DNA from: Bacteroidales bacterium
GTDB taxonomy: Bacteria > Bacteroidota > Bacteroidia > Bacteroidales > UBA932
DNA length: 64,000 bases
NCBI GenBank assembly: GCA_024401855.1
Contig: JAKSKH010000009.1
Coordinates: 1 to 64,000, forward strand
Reading direction: 5' to 3'
Numbering within the stretch: the first letter of the stretch is position 1; each line of letters starts with the position of its first letter. The notes below the pieces were generated by a model that saw nothing but the letters and a program-made list of their open reading frames with translations, made no database searches and was not told the DNA's origin. This document shows positions 34,908-45,374 of this stretch, piece after piece. Both the position numbers and the translations under genes were made by a program.

Positions 34908-35795
34908 ATGAAACATTCGTTTAAAGATTGGACAGCGGCGACAAGATTCTGGTCGTTCCCCGTATCGGCTATGCCCGTAATAGTAACAACTGCCTTCCTC
35001 TTCTGGAAAGCTTATGACATCAACTGGCTGTGCGTGCTCCTGGCGCTTGTGGGCAATGTCATGTTCCACGCTGCAGGCAACGTACTGAGCGACTGGTGGG
35101 ATTACCGCAGAGGTGTGGACAACGAGAATGCCTATGCAATACCACAGCTTGTGTTTCACCAGTTCGAGCCCGGCGAATACCTGCGTTTTTCCGGAATCCT
35201 GTTCGCCACAGCCGCCTGTATAGGACTCATCCTCACTTTCATGGCAGGGTGGGAACTGCTTATCATAGGAATTGCAGGCGCCATCCTCGCCGCCAGCTAC
35301 TCCTTCTTCAAGTTCAGGGCTATGGGAGATATTTTTGTATTTGTTTGCTTCGGTATCCTCCCTGTTATCGGAACATCCCTTGTAGCGGCAGGATTCATTG
35401 ACTGGACGGCGCTGGCAATAAGCATTCCCCTCGGAATCTTCACAATCGGTGTGCTGCACGACAACAACACCGTTGACATAAATACAGACAGGGCCGCCGG
35501 CATCAGGACTCTCCCGATGCTCCTGGGAGAAAGAACCAGCGTGAAGATTTTCATAGCCTATATGATCATCCCCTTCGTGGCCGTAACAGCAGGCTGCATC
35601 ACAGGATATCTCCCTTATATGGCCTTAGTGAGCCTGTTTGCCGTTCCAGCAGCCCTCGGCAACATCAGGAAAGCGTACGGGTACTTCTCCGAAGGAATAG
35701 AAGCGATGAAGGGTCTTGACCAGAAAACGGCCCAGCTCCACCTTATATTCAGCCTTCTCCTGACCGCCGGTCTGTTCCTGGCCGCCTTGATATAA
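34908..35795 (+). CDS. menA: 1,4-dihydroxy-2-naphthoate polyprenyltransferase
   Basis: A 295-residue UbiA-family membrane enzyme with eight to nine helices that joins a polyprenyl chain to dihydroxynaphthoate in menaquinone synthesis. The first Asp-rich motif is NVLSDWWDYRRGVD; the second is DNNTVDINTDRAAGIRTL. The start at 34908 (MKHSFKDWTAATRFWSFP) matches MenA N-termini; the upstream ATG at 34890 adds six residues. Menaquinone would serve fumarate respiration. Two bases separate its stop from the next start. Confidence 0.9.
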   Translation: MKHSFKDWTAATRFWSFPVSAMPVIVTTAFLFWKAYDINWLCVLLALVGNVMFHAAGNVLSDWWDYRRGVDNENAYAIPQLVFHQFEPGEYLRFSGILFATAACIGLILTFMAGWELLIIGIAGAILAASYSFFKFRAMGDIFVFVCFGILPVIGTSLVAAGFIDWTALAISIPLGIFTIGVLHDNNTVDINTDRAAGIRTLPMLLGERTSVKIFIAYMIIPFVAVTAGCITGYLPYMALVSLFAVPAALGNIRKAYGYFSEGIEAMKGLDQKTAQLHLIFSLLLTAGLFLAALI

Positions 35796-35797
35796 AT

Positions 35798-36430
35798 ATG
35801 CAGGGAAAAACTTCAAGACTTTTGTTCGCGGTGTCCGTCGCCGCCGTGCTGTGGTTTTATATGTTCAGTCCATGGACCGGACATCTGAGCAATTTCTGGC
35901 TGAACATGAGTGTTTCTGCATTGATATTGTCTTCCATGGCAATTCCGTGGTCCGGATACAAGCCGGGCAAATTCAATGTCAGGAATGCCTGTGTCCAGCT
36001 GCTGCTCGGTGTTGCAATAGCCTTTGCATTATGGGGCATATTCTGGATGGGAGACAAGATCTCGCAACTGATATTATCTTTCTCCAGAGGACAGGTGGAC
36101 AGTGTATATGCCATGAAGAACGGCACCGATACAAAGCTTACAGCCCTGCTTCTTCTACTTCTTATAGGCCCTGCCGAGGAGTTCTTCTGGAGAGGGTATG
36201 TACAGAAAAGTTTAACGGGGAGATTGGGTGCAGACATCGCCCTGGCGGTTACAACCGCCATATACGCCCTGGTTCACATCTGGTCCTTCAATTTCATGCT
36301 TGTCATGGCAGCTCTGGTAGCCGGGGCGTTCTGGGGTCTCATTTACAGGGTCAAGCCCTCGCTGCTGCCAGCCCTCATTGTATCCCACGCCCTCTGGGAT
36401 GTGCTTGTATTCATAATTTTTCCAATTTAA
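35798..36430 (+). CDS. CPBP-family intramembrane glutamic protease
   Basis: A 210-residue protein with about six membrane helices of the CPBP/Abi family. The conserved sites are EEFFWRGY (Glu-Glu...Arg), the His in ALVHIWSFN and SHALWD. In eukaryotes the family removes CAAX tails; bacterial substrates are mostly unknown. Its tight linkage to menA is likely just co-transcription. Confidence 0.85.
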   Translation: MQGKTSRLLFAVSVAAVLWFYMFSPWTGHLSNFWLNMSVSALILSSMAIPWSGYKPGKFNVRNACVQLLLGVAIAFALWGIFWMGDKISQLILSFSRGQVDSVYAMKNGTDTKLTALLLLLLIGPAEEFFWRGYVQKSLTGRLGADIALAVTTAIYALVHIWSFNFMLVMAALVAGAFWGLIYRVKPSLLPALIVSHALWDVLVFIIFPI

Positions 36431-36434
36431 CAAT

Positions 36435-37034
36435 ATGTCCATACGCAAATTATTACTTCCAACCTTATTAATTCTACTCACTTCCTGTAACATGAACGAC
36501 TACGAAAAATTCAATAGCCATGCCCCAGGCTGGAAAAAAGAACTGATGTACAAACTTCCCTACCTCGGTCATCGCAACTGGATTGTAATCACGGATATGG
36601 CATATCCCTTACAGTCCGGAGAAGGAATACGCACCCTTTACGCGGAAGAAGATTATGAGGATGTTCTCTCCCAGGTCAAGGACATTATAGATGAAGCGCC
36701 TCACGTCTTCCCCCACATTTATGGAGACAGGGAACTTGATTTCATTCCGGAAGAAGACGCCCCCGGAATCACTGCCCTCAAGCAGAAAATCGCCGGGATA
36801 TGCGGTGAAGAAATTGTCCGTATACCGCACGAGGAATTGATATCAAGGCTGGACGAGGCCGGCAGGATGTTCAACGTGGTCATCATCAAAACCCCACTTA
36901 GGATGGCATACACTTCGACATTCTTCGAACTGGACTGCAACTACTGGTCAGCAGACAAGCAGAAACGTCTGGATGAGGCTATGAGCAAGCCCCACTCTCC
37001 TGATTTATTCAGCAATGAAACCCCTGTCCTTTAA
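36435..37034 (+). CDS. RbsD/FucU-like lipoprotein
   Basis: A 199-residue protein with a lipoprotein signal (LLPTLLILLTSC, lipobox LTSC). The body (about 30-180) resembles the RbsD/FucU sugar-mutarotase fold: WKKELMYKLPYLGHRNWIVITDMAYP parallels the pattern in which a conserved His and Asp lie near the active site. Cytosolic RbsD and FucU interconvert sugar ring forms; an exported version would act in the periplasm. The assignment rests on pattern recognition only. Its 3' end overlaps the convergent S41 gene by 30 bases. Confidence 0.55.
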   Translation: MSIRKLLLPTLLILLTSCNMNDYEKFNSHAPGWKKELMYKLPYLGHRNWIVITDMAYPLQSGEGIRTLYAEEDYEDVLSQVKDIIDEAPHVFPHIYGDRELDFIPEEDAPGITALKQKIAGICGEEIVRIPHEELISRLDEAGRMFNVVIIKTPLRMAYTSTFFELDCNYWSADKQKRLDEAMSKPHSPDLFSNETPVL

Positions 37035-38597
37035 GACAGGAAGTCCCCTGTGACTGATACGCAGGCCGAACGAAGGCTTCTCTATCTGACGCTCAAGCGG
37101 CTGCATAAGGCCCTCTGAAAGCGGTTCCGCAGCCTTGGTTCCTTCGTTCCCGGCAGCGCATGCAAGGGCGGACTTGAGCATGACCTCATTCTCGTCGCCA
37201 AGCTGGATGCCATCGTCGGGAGTATCCACTGACTTGACATTCCATTGGAAGCCCTCAGGCATGACGGGGCAGTCTCCGTTCTTGTCCGTATAGCGGGCGA
37301 ACATCATATAGAGTCCCCAGTTCCTGACATATTTCAAGGCCTCGGCGTACTTGGTCCCGTAACTTTCTTCGTTATGCTTCACGAAATCCTCGGCCCCGTA
37401 CATTCCTCCGGTGCAGAACTTTCCGTGAGAGCAGAACACGCTGCCTTCAGACTTGGGTTCCCCGATAATCTGAATGTCCATATAAGGTTTCAGGCCCACA
37501 ATCACACTTTCGGAAGCAGAGGCCGTTCCTGATGTCATAATGGCATATATCTTCTTGAGGTTCATATTGCAGCCTACCGTGTTGTAATAGTATCCGCCAT
37601 TGCCGTCGGACATCACCTGAGTGAAATAATCGGTAATGTCCTCATCGCTGAGGCCTTTCATCTGGGAACTGTTGTAAACACTCTTTTCATAGACTTCTCC
37701 ACCTTTGCCGGACGCATCTCCAATAATGCCTTCCGGCGCGAGCATCGCGGCCAGAGCCATCTCGGTAATCACATATCCACCGCCATTATACCTGAGATCG
37801 AGTATGAGTTCGGTAACTCCCTGACTCTTGAAGTCCGAAGCAACAGCCTTGAGATCCTCTATGGAATCCAGGGTGAAACTCGTGTATGCAAGATATCCGA
37901 CCTTCTTGCCTGCGACATCAAACACCTTGTGCATCAGGACAGGGTTCTCATACATCTCAACCGGAGACATTGAGATTTTGGTCAATTGGCTGTGACCATG
38001 CTTCTGCACCTCGAAATCACACGGACTGCCGCCGCTCAGGTATGAATTATATATATCCACATAGTTGCTGGTGGTCATCTGCTTGTTGTTGACCTTCACA
38101 ATGGCATCCCCTCTTTCCAGACCGGCCTTGGCAGCCGGGCTGTCGGCATATACGTAAAGGATTACGGCACAGACGGTATTCTTGGAAGAATCGTAATAGT
38201 AGAATTTGAGGTCATATCCGAAGGTAGTGGAGACACCGGCAACCTCACTGGTGAACGATGCGAAGTCGTCCGTCAGGAAGGACCAGCGGTCATAACTGTG
38301 CTTCAGTTCGTCAACCTTGGCAACGGGGTCAACGTTCTCCGGTTTGGTGGTATATGCATTCTTCCACGCCGCAAGGCCGCTTTTGATTTCGTCAGCCCAC
38401 AGATACAGTTGGCTCATATAAACATAGGCGAAATCGTTCACATAGCTCCGCTGCTTGGCCTGCTCGGTCTGCACCTTCTGCTGTTCGGTATTATCGGAAG
38501 GGTCTTTTTTCTGATAGGTATAGCCTTTATCTTTATCACAAGATGACAATAGTGCGGCACACAGTGCCAGAGACAATATAATTCTTCCTGCTTTCAT
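37005..38597 (-). CDS. S41-family (C-terminal processing type) protease lipoprotein
   Basis: A 530-residue lipoprotein (MKAGRIILSLALCAALLSSC) with a PDZ domain (SPAAKAGLERGDAIVKVNNKQM) and an S41 peptidase domain. The strand LILDLRYNGGGYV and the nucleophile region MTSGTASASESVIVGL are typical, the catalytic Ser lying in SASE. It probably degrades or trims exported proteins. The ATG at 38597 gives a canonical signal peptide; one at 38606 adds three residues. A TATATTTG box lies 27 bases upstream. Confidence 0.88.
   Translation of the reverse strand: MKAGRIILSLALCAALLSSCDKDKGYTYQKKDPSDNTEQQKVQTEQAKQRSYVNDFAYVYMSQLYLWADEIKSGLAAWKNAYTTKPENVDPVAKVDELKHSYDRWSFLTDDFASFTSEVAGVSTTFGYDLKFYYYDSSKNTVCAVILYVYADSPAAKAGLERGDAIVKVNNKQMTTSNYVDIYNSYLSGGSPCDFEVQKHGHSQLTKISMSPVEMYENPVLMHKVFDVAGKKVGYLAYTSFTLDSIEDLKAVASDFKSQGVTELILDLRYNGGGYVITEMALAAMLAPEGIIGDASGKGGEVYEKSVYNSSQMKGLSDEDITDYFTQVMSDGNGGYYYNTVGCNMNLKKIYAIMTSGTASASESVIVGLKPYMDIQIIGEPKSEGSVFCSHGKFCTGGMYGAEDFVKHNEESYGTKYAEALKYVRNWGLYMMFARYTDKNGDCPVMPEGFQWNVKSVDTPDDGIQLGDENEVMLKSALACAAGNEGTKAAEPLSEGLMQPLERQIEKPSFGLRISHRGLPVLKDRGFIAE
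37023..37040. terminator. Hairpin at convergent gene ends (weak terminator candidate)
   Basis: CCTGTC (37023-37028) pairs with GACAGG (37035-37040) around a 6-base loop that contains the stop codon of the RbsD/FucU-like gene. There is no T-tract on either strand, so termination activity is uncertain. Confidence 0.3.
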
Positions 38598-38624
38598 ACC
38601 GTACACGACTTATTATAACGGAAA

Positions 38625-38632
38625 CAAATATA
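38625..38632 (-). promoter_or_regulatory. Candidate -7 promoter element TAtaTTTG for the S41 gene
   Basis: On the minus strand TATATTTG matches TAnnTTTG exactly and lies 27 bases before the ATG at 38597, inside the 39-base gap after atpG. Confidence 0.55.
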
Positions 38633-38636
38633 GAAA

Positions 38637-39503
38637 TTATTCGGCGGCGCCTCCAAGAAGGTCCAGAATCTCGGAAGTGATTTTCTGCTGGCGCCCTTTG
38701 TTGTATTCCAATGTAAGTTCTCCCAGAAGGTCCTCGGCATTGTCGGTTGCCGTCTGCATTGCAACCGTGCGCGCAGCATGCTCTGCAGCCGCAGAATCAA
38801 GGATGGCCACATAGAACTTGAGCATAAGCACCTGCGGAAGGAGGGTTTCCACAACCTTGGAGGGGGAAGGCTCAACAATGTATTCCTCCGCACATTCCGG
38901 CTCTCCGGTCATGGATGAAGGCATCTCGAAGGGGAGATAGGTCTCCGCCACCGCTACCTGCTTGGAATTGGAAACGAAATGATTGTATACCAGCACTACC
39001 CTGGATACACGGCCTTCCATGAAATCCTTCTGCAAAGCGGAAGCAAGCGCGGCCGCGGCCTCGTATGACGGACGGGCCACCAGTGAGGAATAATCCTCCC
39101 TGGACGGGAAACCTTTCTTCTTCATGGCATCCGCCATCTTGCGTCCCAGGGAATATACTTCCACCACATCATTCCCCTCTATTACCTCCGAAGCCTTTCT
39201 TATGACATTTGCATTGAAGCCTCCGCAAAGCGAGGAATTGGAACTGATGGCAACCACAGCCACTCCGGCGCGACGGGTTTCGTCCTCAGCAGAAACCTCA
39301 ACAGGCCTGCACAGAACGGATTTGCTCTCGGAAGCCAGGGAAAAAAGAATCTCGCCGAGAGTCTTCTCGTACGGACGCAGGCCCTCAATGGCCTTCTGCG
39401 CCTTGCGTAACTTCGAGGAGGCCACGAGTTTCATGGCCGAAGTAATCTTGAGCGTAGACCTGACCGAGCCTATACGGTCCTTTATTTCCCTTAAAGATCC
39501 CAT
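38637..39503 (-). CDS. atpG: ATP synthase F1 gamma subunit
   Basis: A 288-residue central-stalk subunit that transmits rotation between the c-ring and the catalytic hexamer. The N-terminal helix [24 protein letters not shown] and the C-terminal helix with AAEHAARTVAMQTATDNAEDL are family signatures. The ATG at 39503 overlaps the atpA stop by one base (TAATG) and gives the normal N-terminus; the frame to 39524 is an artefact. It is the last gene of the atp operon. Confidence 0.96.
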   Translation of the reverse strand: MGSLREIKDRIGSVRSTLKITSAMKLVASSKLRKAQKAIEGLRPYEKTLGEILFSLASESKSVLCRPVEVSAEDETRRAGVAVVAISSNSSLCGGFNANVIRKASEVIEGNDVVEVYSLGRKMADAMKKKGFPSREDYSSLVARPSYEAAAALASALQKDFMEGRVSRVVLVYNHFVSNSKQVAVAETYLPFEMPSSMTGEPECAEEYIVEPSPSKVVETLLPQVLMLKFYVAILDSAAAEHAARTVAMQTATDNAEDLLGELTLEYNKGRQQKITSEILDLLGGAAE

Positions 39504-41089
39504 TACTGAGCAAGTTGCATACAAACAAGTCCGGCTTCTTTCTCTATGACCGCAACGGCCTCATCGGAAATCTTGCCGGAACCGAGAAGATCAAGCACGT
39601 CCCTGTGCGCAACGCGCATCCTCTCAAGGAAAAGTTTCTGGAATTCTATAACCTGGTCTATACGGATATCCGCCATCAGGGCATGTGTTCCGCAATAGAG
39701 TACGGCAACCTGCTCGCCAACGGGCATAGGGCTGTACTGAGGCTGTATGAGAAGCTGGTTGTTCTTGCGTCCCTTGTCCAGAGTCATTGCCGTGACCTTG
39801 TCCATATCGGATGAGAACTTGGAGAAGGCTTCGAGTTCACCGAACTGAGCCTGGTCTATCTTGAGGGTACCGGCAACCTTCTTCATGCTCTTCACCTGCG
39901 CGGAACCGCCCACACGGCTGACGGAAATACCCACGTTGATGGCAGGACGGAATCCGGCATTGAACAGAGACGATTCCAGATATATCTGACCATCAGTGAT
40001 GGAAATCACGTTGGTGGGGATGTAGGCGGAAACATCTCCCGCCTGGGTTTCGATGATAGGAAGCGCTGTGAGCGAACCTCCCGCCTTCACCTTGCCCTTG
40101 AGGCACTCGGGAAGGTCGTTCATCTTCTCCGCAACCTCCTGCTGGGAGATGATTTTCGCCGCACGCTCAAGCAGACGGCTGTGCAGGTAGAAGACGTCTC
40201 CGGGATAAGCCTCGCGTCCGGAAGGACGGCGGAGGATGAGGGACACCTCACGATATGCCACGGCCTGCTTGGAGAGGTCGTCGTACACGACGAGCGCATG
40301 GCGCCCGGTATCGCGGAAGAACTCGCCTATAGCAGCTCCGGCAAAGGGGGCATAGTACTGGAGAGCGGCAGGATCCGCAGCGGTTGCCGCAACTACGATG
40401 GTGTAGTCCATCGCACCCTTGGAACGGAGGATATCGACTATGGAAGCGATGGTGGAACCCTTCTGGCCCACACCGACGTAAATACAGTAAACAGGTTCTC
40501 CCTTGAGGAAATTCTCCCTCTGGTTTATAATAGTGTCTATGGCAAGCGCGGTCTTTCCTGTCTGGCGGTCACCGATGATGAGCTCACGCTGACCGCGTCC
40601 GATAGGAATCATTGCATCTATTGCCTTGAGTCCCGTCTGGAGAGGTTCCGTCACGGGTTCGCGGAAGATGACTCCCGGGGCCTTGCGCTCCAGAGGCATC
40701 GAAACCGTCTCGCCCTGAATATCTCCGAGACCGTCAAGAGGTGTTCCGATAGGGTCAACTACACGACCGACGAGACCCTCGCCCACAGGGATACCGGCAA
40801 TCCTGCCGAGTCTGTGGACCTTCATGCCCTCCTTGACCACATCGGTAAGGCCGAGAAGCACGGCACCTACGTTATCCTCCTCCAGGTTCATCACAACGGC
40901 CTTCACACCGCTCTCGAATTCGAGCAGTTCTCCGGCCTCGGCGTTCACAAGCCCATAGATGCGGGCAACGCCGTCGCTTACCTGAAGCACGTAGCCTATC
41001 TCCTCGTAATGAAGTGAAGTGTCTATCCCCTTGAGCTGAGAAAGGAGGATTTCGGATATTTCGCTTGCTTTAACAGTATTATGCGCCAT
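39503..41089 (-). CDS. atpA: ATP synthase F1 alpha subunit
   Basis: A 528-residue, non-catalytic nucleotide-binding subunit. Walker A GDRQTGKT is at residues 173-180 and the family signature [17 protein letters not shown] is present with its Arg. The length is normal for Bacteroidota. It overlaps atpH and atpG by one base each, so the three are probably translated in a chain. Confidence 0.97.
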   Translation of the reverse strand: MAHNTVKASEISEILLSQLKGIDTSLHYEEIGYVLQVSDGVARIYGLVNAEAGELLEFESGVKAVVMNLEEDNVGAVLLGLTDVVKEGMKVHRLGRIAGIPVGEGLVGRVVDPIGTPLDGLGDIQGETVSMPLERKAPGVIFREPVTEPLQTGLKAIDAMIPIGRGQRELIIGDRQTGKTALAIDTIINQRENFLKGEPVYCIYVGVGQKGSTIASIVDILRSKGAMDYTIVVAATAADPAALQYYAPFAGAAIGEFFRDTGRHALVVYDDLSKQAVAYREVSLILRRPSGREAYPGDVFYLHSRLLERAAKIISQQEVAEKMNDLPECLKGKVKAGGSLTALPIIETQAGDVSAYIPTNVISITDGQIYLESSLFNAGFRPAINVGISVSRVGGSAQVKSMKKVAGTLKIDQAQFGELEAFSKFSSDMDKVTAMTLDKGRKNNQLLIQPQYSPMPVGEQVAVLYCGTHALMADIRIDQVIEFQKLFLERMRVAHRDVLDLLGSGKISDEAVAVIEKEAGLVCMQLAQ

Positions 41090-41565
41090 TATACTAATCT
41101 GGTATTTTTTTCAACAAACTGACGACGTATGTCCTCTATCTGGGCGCGAACGCTGGCGTCGATGAGAAAATCGTCAATTTCAAAGACAAAGCCTCCTATT
41201 ATGGAGGGGTCTACGGAACTTTCAAGGATAACCTTGCATCCGCTTTTGGCACTGACAAGGTCACAGAGCCTCTTTCCAAGTTCTGCGGCCGGCACAGCAG
41301 TTGTAAGACGGGCTGGACGGATGTTGACGGAATCGTAGTACATCCTGAGGAAGGATTGGAAGACGAACTTCAGATAGTCGACGCGTCCGTTCCTGGCCAG
41401 AAGTGAGAGAAGTTTCTCCAAATCGGGTTCAAGCACGGCAGGCAGATGGTCCGGGTCACGCAGCAGACCCTGTATCTGCTGGGAGACCTGTTCCCCGCGT
41501 CCCGTCTCCTGCGTAAGGAGAAGAAGCGCCTTGGCGTACCTTCCGGCTATTATTCCCGTATTCAT
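41089..41565 (-). CDS. atpH: ATP synthase F1 delta subunit
   Basis: A 158-residue peripheral-stalk subunit linking F1 to the b subunits. The sequence is divergent, as is usual for this family, but the N-terminal [13 protein letters not shown] and the C-terminal [23 protein letters not shown] are characteristic. It overlaps atpA by one base. Confidence 0.92.
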   Translation of the reverse strand: MNTGIIAGRYAKALLLLTQETGRGEQVSQQIQGLLRDPDHLPAVLEPDLEKLLSLLARNGRVDYLKFVFQSFLRMYYDSVNIRPARLTTAVPAAELGKRLCDLVSAKSGCKVILESSVDPSIIGGFVFEIDDFLIDASVRAQIEDIRRQFVEKNTRLV

Positions 41566-41568
41566 AAG

Positions 41569-42075
41569 CTAACTCCTGTCTTGCATTCCGGCAACCTCGT
41601 CCACGAGCTTGTCTATCAGTTCCATCTGCTCGGAAGAATCCTTGAGGTTCTTCCTTACTATCTTTTCCGCCACCTCGACCGACAGCAACGACACTTGCCT
41701 GCGGAGGTCGCGCATGGCGCTCTCCTTCTCGGCGGCTATCTCCATTCTCGCATGTTCCAGTATCTTGCGGGCCTCCTCCCGGGCATCCTCCTTCGCCTGC
41801 GCTATCATCTGATCGCGGGCTTCTGAAGTTTCCTTGAGGATTCTGGCCTGCTCGAGCTGAGCCTGCTTGAGCATCTTCTCCTGCGAGTCCGCAAGACTGT
41901 GCAGTTTCTCCTCGGCCTCACGGGCCTTGGCGATACTGGCATTGATGCGCTCGCTGCGCTTCTCGACCGAGCCGGTAATCATCGGAAAACCGAACTTTGC
42001 AAGAAGGAAGAAGACGATGCCGAAGATCAGCGTCATCCAGAACAGCAGACCGAAGTCGGGTGTGATAAGTGACAT
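41569..42075 (-). CDS. atpF: ATP synthase F0 b subunit
   Basis: A 168-residue subunit with one N-terminal membrane helix (about residues 8-30, PDFGLLFWMTLIFGIVFFLL) and a long charged coiled coil to the C-terminus that forms the peripheral stalk. It lies three bases from both atpE and atpH. Confidence 0.95.
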   Translation of the reverse strand: MSLITPDFGLLFWMTLIFGIVFFLLAKFGFPMITGSVEKRSERINASIAKAREAEEKLHSLADSQEKMLKQAQLEQARILKETSEARDQMIAQAKEDAREEARKILEHARMEIAAEKESAMRDLRRQVSLLSVEVAEKIVRKNLKDSSEQMELIDKLVDEVAGMQDRS

Positions 42076-42078
42076 CGG

Positions 42079-42333
42079 CTACTGGTTGATGCCGATAAGG
42101 CAGACAAGAATAGCGAAAAGACATGCACCCTCCACGAGCGCACCGATGATGATGGCGGTCATACGGTAGTGACCTGCCTGCTCCGGCTGACGTGCTCCTG
42201 CTTCGAGAGACGCCTTACCGATCTTGCCGATACCGATTGCCGCCGCGAGAGCCGCAACACCTGCACCGATTGCGATGCCTGCTTTTCCGAGAGCTGCACC
42301 GGCAGCTGCCTGAAGAATCATTGAAAGTAACAT
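42079..42333 (-). CDS. atpE: ATP synthase F0 c subunit
   Basis: An 84-residue hairpin of two membrane helices joined by the polar loop ARQPE; the c-ring is made of such units. The ion-binding carboxylate is E68 in GALVEGACLF. The Gln of helix 1 and the Ser-Thr after the Glu that mark sodium-binding c subunits are absent (Ile and Gly-Ala instead), so proton coupling is more likely (inference by alignment to the Ilyobacter-type motif). Confidence 0.95.
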   Translation of the reverse strand: MLLSMILQAAAGAALGKAGIAIGAGVAALAAAIGIGKIGKASLEAGARQPEQAGHYRMTAIIIGALVEGACLFAILVCLIGINQ

Positions 42334-42360
42334 AACCTATAATTTTAGAATTTTAAATTG

Positions 42361-43388
42361 TCATTCAGTTTCCGGCTCCTGCCTGCTGAGTCCTATGAAC
42401 ACAGAGGAGAGCATTGTGAATACATATGCCTGAAGGAATGCCACGAGAAGTTCGAGGCAATCCATGAACACGCCGAACACCACCGCAATCACGCTCAGGC
42501 CGGCGTTCATTACCGTGCCGAGTTCTGCGGTTAGGAATACCACGGCCACAACCCCGAGAAGCATCACGTGACCCGCCAGGATATTGGCGAAGAGCCTTAT
42601 CATCAGTGAGAAAGGCTTTGTGAAAATTCCAATTATCTCAATAACCGGCATCAGGGGGAAAGCCTTGAGGAAGATCGGTACGTCCGGCCAGAGAATATCC
42701 TTCCAGTATTGCTTGTTACCGAACACATTTACGGCAACGGAGGTGCAGAGTGCAAGCACCAGAGTCACGGCAATATTCCCGGTAATGTTCGCCCCGAAAG
42801 GGAAGAACGGGATGATACCCATCAGATTGTTGATGAAGATGAAGAAGAAGGCTGTCAGCAGATACGGGCTGTACCTCTTGTAGTCCTTCCCCACGCATTC
42901 CTTGATAATATCATCCTCAACCATAGTGACAAGCATCTCCACAAGACCGGCAAAACCCTTAGGGGCCTCCTCGACAGCGTCATGCTTCCTGTACCACCTT
43001 GCTCCGAGCAGTATTATCAGCAGCACCACGGCGCTGTTGAACATCAGGCCGAAAACGTTCTTTGTAATGGAAATGTCAAGAGGCTTCACGAGTTCGCTTC
43101 CCTGCACTTCGACAATCTTGCCCGCGTGGGGCTCGTCCGCATGGGCGATACGGAAGCCTTCGTATGTCTCTCCCTCGGCTATGTGACGGGAGCTGAAGCA
43201 GTGCCAGCCCGTTGACTTGGAATGCACTATGACAGGGAGATATACGCAGACGGGTTTTTCCTTTATTGTGGTGACGTGCCACTCATAACTGTCGCCGACG
43301 TGTCCGAAGAGGTACTCCTGCATATCGATGTCAGCCGCCCCGGCACTCAGCGGGAGCAGAACGGTCATCAATATCAATAGAAACTTTT

Positions 43389-43392
<4 letters not shown>
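42361..43392 (-). CDS. atpB: ATP synthase F0 a subunit with exported N-terminal extension
   Basis: A 343-residue subunit forming the ion half-channels beside the c-ring. The essential Arg is in SLMIRLFANILAGH. As in other Bacteroidota it starts with a signal-like helix (MKKFLLILMTVLLPLSAGA) and has an extra extracytoplasmic domain (about residues 20-120) before the membrane helices, making it longer than the roughly 270 residues of E. coli. The ATG at 43392 overlaps the end of atpC by four bases; the frame to 43482 lies within atpC and is rejected. Confidence 0.94.
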
Positions 43393-45196
<1,804 letters not shown>

Positions 45197-45246
45197 TCAA
45201 TACTCCTATAATTTGCATTCCGGAAAAAATTTTTCACCCCTGATGT

Positions 45247-45352
45247 TTCAATCCGTCCAGGAAACCGGCCCTTTTCATGGATGATTTGCTGAAAATTTTG
45301 ATTCGTCCATGAAAACGCCTGTTTTTATGGACGAATTTATTTACTTTGCAGT
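45247..45352. repeat. 106-bp inverted repeat, copy A (REP-like double palindrome)
   Basis: Identical over all 106 bases to the reverse complement of 49644-49749. It contains a near-perfect palindrome, ATTCGTCCAT...ATGGACGAAT with a 16-bp stem broken by one mismatch around a 4-base loop, and a second weaker palindrome (TCCAGGAAA/TTTTCATGGA). The outer flank toward atpD shows a further roughly 35 bases of diverged similarity beginning TTCCGGAA. Its inner end is a promoter-like TACTTTGCAGT just before the M16 gene. Confidence 0.92.
45342..45348 (+). promoter_or_regulatory. Promoter-like TACTTTG at the inner end of repeat A
   Basis: TACTTTG resembles the -7 consensus with one spacer base fewer, 26 bases before the M16 peptidase ATG. 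The same sequence stands before the transposase gene in copy B. Confidence 0.35.
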
Positions 45353-45374
45353 TATCAAACACTGAAAGATTATT

